Source: Bacillota bacterium
Lineage (GTDB): Bacteria; Bacillota; Clostridia; Acetivibrionales; JAFADI01
Assembly: GCA_023424965.1 (NCBI GenBank)
Contig: JAFADI010000101.1
Location: forward strand, 1 to 61,169
DNA: 61,169 nt
Reading direction: 5' to 3'
Under the pieces are notes generated by a model. The model was not told where the DNA came from and searched no databases. It saw only the letters and a program-made list of their open reading frames with translations. Shown here in pieces: positions 16,486 through 23,788 of this stretch. Position 1 is the first letter of the stretch; each line of letters opens with the position of its first letter. The position numbers and the translations under genes are program-made.

Positions 16486-18060
16486 TCACACGCCTCCCAA
16501 TCCGGTTAATAAAAAGACCACAACAAAGCACACGATAAAGGACGTCAATAAAAGTTCACCAATAAACCGTTTTGAAAACCCGGCAGAGAGCATCATCACG
16601 TTTTTAATGTCCATCATCGGTCCAAATACCAGAAATCCCATAATTGCCCCCATGGGGAATTGGGTGGCAAAGCTGCGCGCGATGACAGCGTCTGAGGATG
16701 AGCACAGGGAGAGTACAAAGGCCATGGCCATCATAATGGTTATGGAAGCGGCCAGGCCCGCTCCGCTTTGAGCAGCGGTGAATATCCCCGTACCCGCCGC
16801 CTGAAAAGCGGAGGCAATAAAGGTCCCAATTACCAGGTATTTTCCCACACTAAAGAATTCTGCCTGCGAGTGGCGTAGAAACAGGTCGGCCTTTCCCTTG
16901 AAGGTGGTTACCGATTCCGCGTCCTCATAGCAGCCGCAGCTGCACATAAGCCTGTCAAGGGCCCCGCCGGACAACACATGCCCTTTATGGGGCCGGATTG
17001 CGAAAACAAGCCCGATTAAAACGGCGGCTATTATACCGCAGCAGATGCGCCCGGTCACAATCACCAGGTTTCCGCCGAAAGCATAATAGGTGGATAAAAT
17101 GACTACCGGATTGATCACCGGCGTCGCCGTCATAAAGGTAACGGCCACAGGGATCGGAATTCCTTTTTTCACCAGGCTTCTGAAAATAGGGATGGAGGCA
17201 CAGTCGCAGACCGGGAGGCAAAAACCGCCCAAAATCGCAGCCAGCATTCCCAGGCCAATTGATTTAGGGAATCTGCGTTCAATCGCCCGCTGGGGAACAA
17301 ACACCTGTATTGCGGAGGAAAGCAAAACGCCGATCAGCAAAAAGGGAACCGCCTGCAATAGGATTCCCAAAAATACGTTGGTGATTGTGTTGACGGGAAT
17401 CTGAAATTGCTCCAGGACCGGCTTGGCGGCAAAATGCAGTATGACGATAAGAACCACCAGCAGAAAGAACATGTTCACGGGATTTTCTTTCTTCCCGGAA
17501 AGCTGTTTATATAAATCCCTATACGCCCTTACGCCATAGATGTCAATCCCGGGATTAATTCCCCGCAATACCCGCCGAACCCTTCCAAACACGCTTGAAG
17601 CGCGCGCATTCCGGACAACGGCAAAATCGCAATTTGAAATCTGCTCGGGCAGGGCACCGCCTGTTCTGCCTAACAGCTTCTCAAGCTGTATGGCGTCTGC
17701 AACATGGATTACTCTGTTTATTTTGCACAGGCCGCGTAGTGAGGGATGCAAAAGCAAAGCCTGCAAATCGGAAAATGGGACGACACCGTTCCACTCAATC
17801 CAGATTTCGTCAAGCCCGCCGCTTTGTGTGTGGCTGCGGATTTGTTCGATGACTTGCTCTGGCTGCAGCTCCAGAACTCTTTTGGGAAAGGAGATGCTGT
17901 CGCAGTTGCAAGATTGGCTCTCAAATTCCTCCTCCCCGGCTTCAAACTGGATGACAAGCATCCTGACATCCCGCCAGTCATGCCTGTTCAGCAGATTATT
18001 TAAAAATGTTGTTTTTCCGGCGTCCAGAAAACCAGTTACAATATAAACTGGTATCGCCAT
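16486..18060 (-). CDS. Second GTPase-permease fusion, with degenerate GTPase
   Basis: This 524-residue protein has the same two-part build as the one at 10563. The first 165 residues keep a P-loop (GFLDAGKTTF, residues 10-19), but the guanine-recognition motif is lost (VVRNARAS where NKxD is expected) and the GCxCC metal motif is missing, so the domain may bind nucleotide poorly or only act as a regulator. The COG0701 permease part is intact: PVCDCASIPIFRSLVKKGIP, VTFMTATPVINPVVI and CSSSDAVIARSF, plus a Cys-rich loop CSCGC. It lies four bases after a G3E GTPase gene and two bases before its TIGR03943 partner, so the three probably act together in metal handling or transport. AAGGAG precedes the ATG. 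Confidence 0.8.
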   Translation of the reverse strand: MAIPVYIVTGFLDAGKTTFLNNLLNRHDWRDVRMLVIQFEAGEEEFESQSCNCDSISFPKRVLELQPEQVIEQIRSHTQSGGLDEIWIEWNGVVPFSDLQALLLHPSLRGLCKINRVIHVADAIQLEKLLGRTGGALPEQISNCDFAVVRNARASSVFGRVRRVLRGINPGIDIYGVRAYRDLYKQLSGKKENPVNMFFLLVVLIVILHFAAKPVLEQFQIPVNTITNVFLGILLQAVPFLLIGVLLSSAIQVFVPQRAIERRFPKSIGLGMLAAILGGFCLPVCDCASIPIFRSLVKKGIPIPVAVTFMTATPVINPVVILSTYYAFGGNLVIVTGRICCGIIAAVLIGLVFAIRPHKGHVLSGGALDRLMCSCGCYEDAESVTTFKGKADLFLRHSQAEFFSVGKYLVIGTFIASAFQAAGTGIFTAAQSGAGLAASITIMMAMAFVLSLCSSSDAVIARSFATQFPMGAIMGFLVFGPMMDIKNVMMLSAGFSKRFIGELLLTSFIVCFVVVFLLTGLGGV

Positions 18061-18064
18061 AACA

Positions 18065-18988
18065 TCACTCCTTGGTAAAAAGACTTACCAGTTCCTGCCG
18101 GTTCAGATCCCGTCCGATAATGCACAGCATGTCGCCGGCGGTGGCGCAATTTGTGATCCGTATGTCTCCGGGAAGATATTGTACATTTATATATCCGCCT
18201 GTGCTTTGAACGATACCTTTTGCGCGAAGGACCGTTCCCTTCGGGTTGTTCTCCAGCCTGGATATTCGTGCCTTCAAATCCTCTATGCTGAATACCCCTT
18301 TTGTTCGTATGGTTATGGTGTCGAAAGCCTCTTCCGCCGCATGGTCATGTCCGTGGCAGCCGTGCATGTGGTCGCATTGCTCCCCGTGTTCATGGCTGCC
18401 CGGATGGGGAATTAAAATATCCTCCGCTCTCATTTCATCCCAGGGCTCTGAAAGAATGACTGCCTGTGCATTGAGGCTTTTCACCAGCTTGCATGTGCTG
18501 TTTACCTTGTCCGGGAAATCCCCGGTACGGCTCAATATGAGGACATCGGCATTTTGAATCTGATCTTCAAAGAATTCGCCAAAGTTATCAAGATACATCT
18601 TACAGCGTTTTACGTCCACGACTGTAATTTTGGCCTTGACTTCTGTGAGCGCCTGAACGCGGGGATCTGAACACGCCTTCATGATATCCGACAGTTTCCC
18701 CACTCCGGACGGCTCAATAATAATTACGTCCGGATGGAAACGGTCCAGGAGCTCTTTGAGGGCCTTTACAAAATCGCCGGAAAGGCTGCAGCAAATGCAG
18801 CCGGAATTAATCTCTCTCACTTCTACCCCGCCGGACTTAAGCAGTGCGGCATCAACACTTATTTCCCCAAAATCATTTTCGATGAGAACGACGTTGTCTT
18901 TCTGAAAAGCCTCTTTGAGCAGCTTCTGAATGAGTGTGGTTTTCCCCGCCCCCAGGAAACCTGAGATTACATATATTTCTGTAGCCAT
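18065..18988 (-). CDS. COG0523 (G3E) GTPase, putative metal chaperone
   Basis: This 307-residue protein is a COG0523 family member: Walker A GFLGAGKTT (10-18), ENDFGE near 37, the metal motif GCICC at 63-67 and EPSGVGK near 97. The usual G4 motif NKxD is replaced by SRTG. A His-rich linker (about residues 209-232, with SHEHGEQCDHMHGCHGHDH) separates the GTPase from the C-terminal CobW_C domain. In characterised members the GTPase delivers zinc to client proteins under zinc limitation. It is the first gene of an operon with the second fusion protein and TIGR03943 protein. The ATG at 18988 is chosen because AGGAG lies seven bases upstream; an upstream frame of 16 residues crosses the promoter leader. 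Confidence 0.9.
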   Translation of the reverse strand: MATEIYVISGFLGAGKTTLIQKLLKEAFQKDNVVLIENDFGEISVDAALLKSGGVEVREINSGCICCSLSGDFVKALKELLDRFHPDVIIIEPSGVGKLSDIMKACSDPRVQALTEVKAKITVVDVKRCKMYLDNFGEFFEDQIQNADVLILSRTGDFPDKVNSTCKLVKSLNAQAVILSEPWDEMRAEDILIPHPGSHEHGEQCDHMHGCHGHDHAAEEAFDTITIRTKGVFSIEDLKARISRLENNPKGTVLRAKGIVQSTGGYINVQYLPGDIRITNCATAGDMLCIIGRDLNRQELVSLFTKE

Positions 18989-19023
18989 GGGCATTCTCCT
19001 CACTTGTCTGTATGGATGCAGAA

Positions 19024-19054
19024 AACGCAAATGCATTTAGTTCGCATTTGCGTT
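19024..19054 (-). promoter_or_regulatory. Candidate Zur box D, extended
   Basis: Perfect 11-base arms AACGCAAATGC (19024-19034) and GCATTTGCGTT (19044-19054) with a nine-base centre. The region can be read as two overlapping 21-bp sites shifted by six bases (19026-19046 and 19032-19052); the second is three bases from the -10, as at boxes A, B and C. Two overlapping dimers, as in some Fur sites, are possible. Confidence 0.75.
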
Positions 19055-19055
19055 C

Positions 19056-19084
19056 ATTATAATTAAGTAATCCTCAAATGTCAA
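19056..19084 (-). promoter_or_regulatory. Consensus promoter of the G3E GTPase / fusion operon
   Basis: TTGACA (19079-19084) and TATAAT (19056-19061) with 17-base spacing on the minus strand match the sigma-A consensus in all twelve positions. Such a strong promoter placed on a repressor site fits an operon that is silent until derepressed. Confidence 0.8.
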
Positions 19085-19127
19085 TAAACCTGCGTTAATT
19101 CATACCCTGTAAAAAGTTAAATTTAAC

Positions 19128-20771
19128 CTATTTCATCCTTGCGATCCATGAACCTCCCCACGCCAGTATCACTGAAAACACCACCGCTGTTCCCGCTTGC
19201 ATCAAGCAGAGCTTTGCCGCAAAGAGCACAGATTTTTCGCGTATCATGGTAATCACCGTCACAAGGCAGGGCAGCAAGACTCCTGCCAGATATACTGCCG
19301 TAAGAAGCTGTACCGCACTCATGGTCTGCAGCGTCTCCTGCTGCGCAAACAGTAAAATTCCATCTTTCCGGATGGAAGCCATAACCACTGGAAGCGCTGC
19401 TTCTGCCGGAAGGCGGAAGCATGACATTATTGGTCCCAGCAGTTCCGACAGGCTGTTGATGATGCCCAGCCAATTCAGAAGGGAGGCAAGCAGCGTGATC
19501 ACGACAAATATGGGCATCGCCTTGAAAAAGAATTGAAGCAGGTTGCCTCTTGCCTCCCTCCATACCTGCAGGAGGCGGGGAAACTCCAGATAATTCAGTT
19601 CATCATCGATCAGAGCATCCTTTCTTTCGCAGGCCTCCGGCTTTGCCTGCAGCCTCAGGTAGACAAGCGTTGTGGACAGCAGAAGCAGGATATAGGGAAA
19701 AACCAGTTCCGGCCTGTCTGCTGCCGCGAATACCGCCAGGGTGGCCCCCATCTGATAGGAGCAAGCCGCACCGAAGGCAATGGCATGAATGGTATGGCTC
19801 CGGGTGCAGGCTGAACAGGCTCTCGTATTGATAACTGCAGGGACATTGCAGCCATAGCCCATGATAAACCGTATAACATCCCTCCCTGTAATCCCAAAGG
19901 GACGCACCAGCGGATGAAGGGCCCCGGTGATTCTGTCGATCAGTCCGCTGGTCTTATATATCCCGAGAAGAAAGGAATAAATGACTACGGTGGGAACCGC
20001 CCACACAAAAAGTAACGGGCCCATGGTAATCAATCCGTATTTCCCTGCCAGGATCTCGTACAACAGGGAAGGAAGAAAATCCAGATTACCGGCGGCTATT
20101 CCAATAACCGCTGCCACCCGCGGCTCAATGCTTCCCGCCAGGGTATTCGCTCCCCAAACGGAAACTGCTGCAGGCAGCACCAGCAATAGCAGCGCGAGAA
20201 ACCTGCCTATCCAGGGAGCTTCCAGGATTGTTTCCGGTGCCTGGACGGTGAGGGGGAGGTCGAAATTCCCATGCTCCTTTGAAAACTCCCTTGCTGACCC
20301 CAGCAATGCCACAATTTTTTCTTTTTCCGCCTCACTCAGGTTGCGTGAATCCACGCCCAGGACAGGAACGCCGGTCTCTTCCGAAAGTCTCTGCATATGG
20401 CTTTGCAGATTTTGGCCGGAGGACAGCTTGTCCCAATAGGTAATGAGAACCATCCCTTTTTTACCGGAAACCAGAGGCAATAGATCCTTTAAATCTCTAT
20501 CCATACTCGTTGCACGGATCACCAGTATCACCGTATCATTCTCACTCAAGGTTTTTATGGTCAGTGCCGCATTGACCGTATCGCCCTGAAGCAAGACACC
20601 CGGCGTGTCAATGATCCGCAGCATTTCTCCTTCATATACATCACAGCTTACCGTGGAACCTTTATAGTTCTCATTCCTGGGAATTTTCCCTGTCAAAGCT
20701 GCGGATACAAGGGATTTGCCCGTACTTTCCTTTCCAATAACCATTACCTGCTGCTTCACTGTCTGCTGCAT
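19128..20771 (-). CDS. Short FeoB-like GTPase-transporter
   Basis: This 547-residue protein resembles FeoB, the ferrous iron transporter, but is about 150 residues shorter. The N-terminal G domain shows G1 GKESTGKS near residue 13 and G3 DTPG near 55; the G4 motif is degenerate (TYWDK in place of NxxD). The membrane part has the gate-domain signature IMGYGCNVPAVINTRACS near 303 and a second hydrophobic half with about five helices. In the middle it lacks most of FeoB's usual length. It is the last gene of the operon headed by the zinc-ribbon gene and box E, so zinc or another divalent metal is a more likely cargo than iron; this is inferred from context. It starts 12 bases after the flavoprotein gene. 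Confidence 0.8.
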   Translation of the reverse strand: MQQTVKQQVMVIGKESTGKSLVSAALTGKIPRNENYKGSTVSCDVYEGEMLRIIDTPGVLLQGDTVNAALTIKTLSENDTVILVIRATSMDRDLKDLLPLVSGKKGMVLITYWDKLSSGQNLQSHMQRLSEETGVPVLGVDSRNLSEAEKEKIVALLGSAREFSKEHGNFDLPLTVQAPETILEAPWIGRFLALLLLVLPAAVSVWGANTLAGSIEPRVAAVIGIAAGNLDFLPSLLYEILAGKYGLITMGPLLFVWAVPTVVIYSFLLGIYKTSGLIDRITGALHPLVRPFGITGRDVIRFIMGYGCNVPAVINTRACSACTRSHTIHAIAFGAACSYQMGATLAVFAAADRPELVFPYILLLLSTTLVYLRLQAKPEACERKDALIDDELNYLEFPRLLQVWREARGNLLQFFFKAMPIFVVITLLASLLNWLGIINSLSELLGPIMSCFRLPAEAALPVVMASIRKDGILLFAQQETLQTMSAVQLLTAVYLAGVLLPCLVTVITMIREKSVLFAAKLCLMQAGTAVVFSVILAWGGSWIARMK

Positions 20772-20783
20772 TTTATTCCCCCT

Positions 20784-21902
20784 TTAACAGGCACAACCGG
20801 AATTGGGATTTTCATTCAGGTCATAAAACATTCCCATTTGTCTATATATTTCAAGCGGAGCCGTATTCATACCCAATCTTTCAGCAATGGCTTGTGCAAC
20901 GACCGGAAACCGCTGACGGAATTTATATATAAAGCAGAAGAGCCTGTCCTCATGCCTTACCTGGGAGCCGGTCAGAAAAAGGCCCGGTGTCACCGTGGAT
21001 TCATCCTGCACGGTCAACAGGAGCCTTTTTTTCTCATCCCGCATAAAAAATGGTTCAAGCCGCGTGATGCTTCCTTTAAAGCCTGTGGCCAGAACGGGCG
21101 CGTAGGGCGTAGAAACAACAAAATCCTCTCCGTCGAACAGATAATACAGGCCTCCGGATTTTTGCACTTTGGTAATACTCACACCATCCGTCAGCTTTAT
21201 TCTACCGGTGGGATAAGCCTTCCCCAGCCGTTCAAGGGTATAGGGCGAAAGGGAAATACTGGGATCCGGACTTTCAGGCAGCCACGATGCCTTTTTTGAA
21301 TATACCGCGGAACGCTTCCCTATTTCACAAAGCTTCACGGCTGCGTCAATTCCACTTTCATAGCCGCCGATAATCACAAGCTCGTCTCCTTCAAGCTTGC
21401 TCCAGTCCTCTACAAGGCTGTAGTGCCGGCAAAGCTCGGCACCTTCAAAGACTCTCAAATCCGGGTATTGGAATTCTCCTGCCGCCCAGACCAAAAAATT
21501 GCAGGTAAAGGTGTCTTTGCCGGTCTGCAGAAGAAAAAGCTCCCCTTCCTTTCTTACATCCGTCACATCAATATTCTTCATGACCGGCAGGTCATACTGC
21601 TCCGCACAATGCTCCAGGTACCGTGCATACTCTATCCCCGAGGGGTGCTCCTTTCCCAGCAGAAGTGCCGGAGAGGTATTCAGCACTATCGCATTGAGGT
21701 CCAGCAAACCGAAATCATTCCCGGGAAAGGAGGGGGTGATCAGGTTGATCCCCTTGGGCCAGCGTCTGAAGGATTCTCCGGCTTCTCCTCTTTCCAGGAT
21801 GGCATAGCTCTCCAGTCCCAGTGTTTTCAGGACAATCCCCATCCCGATGCCGGCCGCACCCGCTCCAACGATAACTACGGTATAATGCTTTTTGATGCTC
21901 AT
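20784..21902 (-). CDS. FAD-dependent NAD(P)-binding oxidoreductase with C-terminal CAC
   Basis: This 372-residue flavoprotein has an N-terminal FAD motif, VIVGAGAAGIGMG (residues 9-21), a second dinucleotide site IIGGYESGIDAA near 178, and FMO/CzcO-like features such as FRRWPKGINLITPSFPG near 45 and APVLATGFKG near 268. Related proteins (CzcO, YpdA/Bdr-like enzymes) reduce thiols or act as monooxygenases; the substrate is not evident. The protein ends in NSGCAC, a possible metal- or thiol-reactive tail. It lies between a COG0523 GTPase and the FeoB-like transporter in a probable zinc-responsive operon. The ATG at 21902 has AGGG at suitable distance; a GTG three codons upstream is the alternative. 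Confidence 0.78.
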   Translation of the reverse strand: MSIKKHYTVVIVGAGAAGIGMGIVLKTLGLESYAILERGEAGESFRRWPKGINLITPSFPGNDFGLLDLNAIVLNTSPALLLGKEHPSGIEYARYLEHCAEQYDLPVMKNIDVTDVRKEGELFLLQTGKDTFTCNFLVWAAGEFQYPDLRVFEGAELCRHYSLVEDWSKLEGDELVIIGGYESGIDAAVKLCEIGKRSAVYSKKASWLPESPDPSISLSPYTLERLGKAYPTGRIKLTDGVSITKVQKSGGLYYLFDGEDFVVSTPYAPVLATGFKGSITRLEPFFMRDEKKRLLLTVQDESTVTPGLFLTGSQVRHEDRLFCFIYKFRQRFPVVAQAIAERLGMNTAPLEIYRQMGMFYDLNENPNSGCAC

Positions 21903-21920
21903 TTTTACCACCCTTCCATT

Positions 21921-22958
21921 TTATGCCGTAATTTGAAACAGCCTTTTCAGTTCTCCTTTGTTCAATCCGGTACCAATCACACATATCTTTCCGGTATAGT
22001 CCGCATTTGCTTCTGCCATTCGTACCTCTCCGGGAACATAATCAAACTGCAGCCATTGTTCTCTTCCGACCTGCAATACTCCCTTCCCTCTAAGTATGGT
22101 GCCGTATGAATCTTGACGGCTTAATCGGTCCAATACTTTTCCCAGCGCTTCTTTGTCAAATATTTTCGGCGTTTCAACTCCCCAGACCTCAAAGACCTCA
22201 TCGGCCTTATGATGGTGATCATGCCCGCAGCCACATGAATGTCCCTCATGGGAGTGGCTGTGTTTATGATCTTTGCCGCATTTGCAGCTTTCACCATGTA
22301 CGCGCCTTCTCAATACAACCTTTTTTACCTCTGCCAGCTGGCTCTCCAGCACAGCCGCCGCATCCTGCTCCGCTACCCCGATAATCTGTCCCGCCTTCAG
22401 GCTTTCCCAGGGCGTGGTCACGATGTTCGCTTTTGCATTTAGCTTCCGGAGGGAAGCTACTATCCTTTCAAGCTTTTCCTGGGGCACTTTCTGCGTTCTG
22501 CTCAGAATAACCGTCCTGGCATGCTTGATCTGGTTTTCGAAGAATTCACCAAAATTGGCCAAATACATATCATACTTCAGTACATCCACCACCGTGACAA
22601 GCATGTTGATTTGCAGCAGGTCCTTTAGCCGGGCGGCCTCGCATGCTTTAATGACCTCCGAAAGCTTGCCTACACCCGAAGGCTCTATTATAATCCTTTC
22701 AGGCCTGAACTTTTCAAGCACCTCCCCGATGGACCTTTCAAAATCTCCCACCAGCGTGCAGCATATACATCCGGAGTTGATCTCTTTTATTTCTATCCCG
22801 GATGTTTTGAGCAAAGCTCCGTCAATACCGATCTCTCCGAATTCATTTTCAATGATCACCAGCTTTTCTTTCCTCAAACTTTCTCCCAGAAGCTTTTTGA
22901 TCAGCGTCGTTTTGCCGGCCCCTAAAAAGCCGGAAATAATATCAATTTTCGTTTTCAT
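21921..22958 (-). CDS. Second COG0523 (G3E) GTPase with His/Cys-rich linker
   Basis: This 345-residue protein is close to the GTPase at 18065: GFLGAGKTT (10-18), ENEFGE near 38, GCICC (63-67) and EPSGVGK near 97. SRTQ stands where NKxD is expected, as in its paralogue. The linker (about residues 222-250) is longer and carries ESCKCGKDHKHSHSHEG and SCGCGHDHHH, an obvious metal-binding stretch. A CobW_C domain follows. It likely acts as a zinc metallochaperone or insertase in zinc shortage. Its start lies 14 bases before the end of the decayed Fur-family gene, and the flavoprotein follows after 18 bases, so it is in the middle of the box E operon. GGGAG lies five bases upstream of the ATG. Confidence 0.9.
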   Translation of the reverse strand: MKTKIDIISGFLGAGKTTLIKKLLGESLRKEKLVIIENEFGEIGIDGALLKTSGIEIKEINSGCICCTLVGDFERSIGEVLEKFRPERIIIEPSGVGKLSEVIKACEAARLKDLLQINMLVTVVDVLKYDMYLANFGEFFENQIKHARTVILSRTQKVPQEKLERIVASLRKLNAKANIVTTPWESLKAGQIIGVAEQDAAAVLESQLAEVKKVVLRRRVHGESCKCGKDHKHSHSHEGHSCGCGHDHHHKADEVFEVWGVETPKIFDKEALGKVLDRLSRQDSYGTILRGKGVLQVGREQWLQFDYVPGEVRMAEANADYTGKICVIGTGLNKGELKRLFQITA

Positions 22959-23319
22959 GAACTCCCTCTTTCACCTGTTCTATTTTTGCCTTGCAATCCG
23001 GACAGCGCCCTGAAATTTCAAGCTTGTGCCCAATAATATCAACTCCTGTCTGCTGTCCGTGGGTTCTTTCATATACCTCAATCGGACACCCGTCGATAAC
23101 AAGCATTCTTTTACAGGATACGTGAGCCCGATAGTGCTTATGCTCCCGGTTCAATTCAAATTTTGTGCTCCTTATTCCACCACTTATAAACACTTCTTTT
23201 TCCTCATTTCGCAAAGGGATCTTCCTTTCGCCTGTTAATGGATATGTTCGCGCAAGCGCCCAAATACACGGATTTATGCCAGCTTCACCTTTCAAATGGC
23301 CTGCTGTTCCCATAATCAT
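22942..23319 (-). pseudogene. Decayed Fur-family gene lacking its DNA-binding domain
   Basis: The last 75 residues of this 125-codon frame match the dimerisation domain of the Fur-family protein at 12316: FELNREHKHYRAHVSCKR, MLVIDGCPIEVYER, GHKLEISGRCPDC. The winged-helix half is gone; the upstream 50 codons show no Fur similarity and overlap the zinc-ribbon gene by 35 bases. One cysteine of the first CxxC pair is also lost (HVSC instead of CVCC). A gene remnant is the simplest reading. A short metal-sensing or dominant-negative protein that still dimerises is the alternative, because the frame has stayed open and has kept its place in the operon. Confidence 0.7.
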
Positions 23320-23473
23320 CTCTTTCTCTTCTCTGCTGCTTTCTCAATTTTCTGCATTGAGGGCACCGCACAGGCTCATTTTGAAATCCTTTTTCTTTGT
23401 AGAAAGCCTGTTCTCCCTCCGTAAAGAAAAATTCCGCTCCACAATCTTTACATATCAGCTTTTTATCCGGCAT
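23285..23473 (-). CDS. Small zinc-ribbon protein
   Basis: This 62-residue protein contains two CxxC pairs, CKDC at residues 8-11 and CPQC at 37-40, flanking the conserved FFFTEGEQAFYKEKGFQNEP. This matches the small probable zinc-ribbon family (zf-trcl type, from memory) that is common in Firmicutes. The C-terminus is basic (RKLRKQQRRERDD), which suggests nucleic-acid or ribosome contact. It is the first gene after box E and the promoter, so it heads the operon with the Fur remnant, G3E GTPase, flavoprotein and FeoB-like transporter. Its molecular role is unknown. Starting the operon with a zinc-binding protein is unusual if the operon responds to zinc shortage. Confidence 0.75.
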   Translation of the reverse strand: MPDKKLICKDCGAEFFFTEGEQAFYKEKGFQNEPVRCPQCRKLRKQQRRERDDYGNSRPFER

Positions 23474-23492
23474 TTAATTCAACCTCCACATT

Positions 23493-23513
23493 TGCAAATG
23501 ATATGCATTTGCA
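23493..23513 (-). promoter_or_regulatory. Candidate Zur box E (zinc-ribbon / GTPase / FeoB-like operon)
   Basis: A perfect TGCAAA-N9-TTTGCA repeat, 20 bases upstream of the zinc-ribbon start codon. It lies about 13 bases downstream of an AT-rich -10 (TATATT or TATATA, 23527-23534) with -35 TTGATT at 23551-23556, minus strand. Confidence 0.75.
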
Positions 23514-23731
23514 TTTACTTATATATAATATATACCTCAATGGAAAAAATAATCAATAAAAATATTTTTTTATAAAAAATTCAGAAGCCTCTCCTACGCG
23601 TGGCCACCATTACTATCGACCTCCATTGATTGTTTTTCAGCAAGCCTTGAGTCTGACCTATCGATGTGATATGCTATTTGTTAGATATGTCAAACTCATG
23701 AGGGCATAAGACGCTTTCATCACAATAAACC

Positions 23732-23760
23732 TGGCATGTTCTCTTTTTTTCGGGTATAAT
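23732..23760 (+). promoter_or_regulatory. Candidate promoter of the AraC gene
   Basis: TGGCAT (23732-23737) and TATAAT (23755-23760) with 17-base spacing, 28 bases upstream of the AraC start. The preceding 150 bases show no other gene. Confidence 0.55.
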
Positions 23761-23788
23761 TTTATTCAAAATTGGCAGGTGATCTAAA

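Noticed and set aside
21423..22109. 228-codon plus-strand frame across the flavoprotein and GTPase genes
   Set aside because: It crosses two well-supported genes on the other strand and has no start signal.
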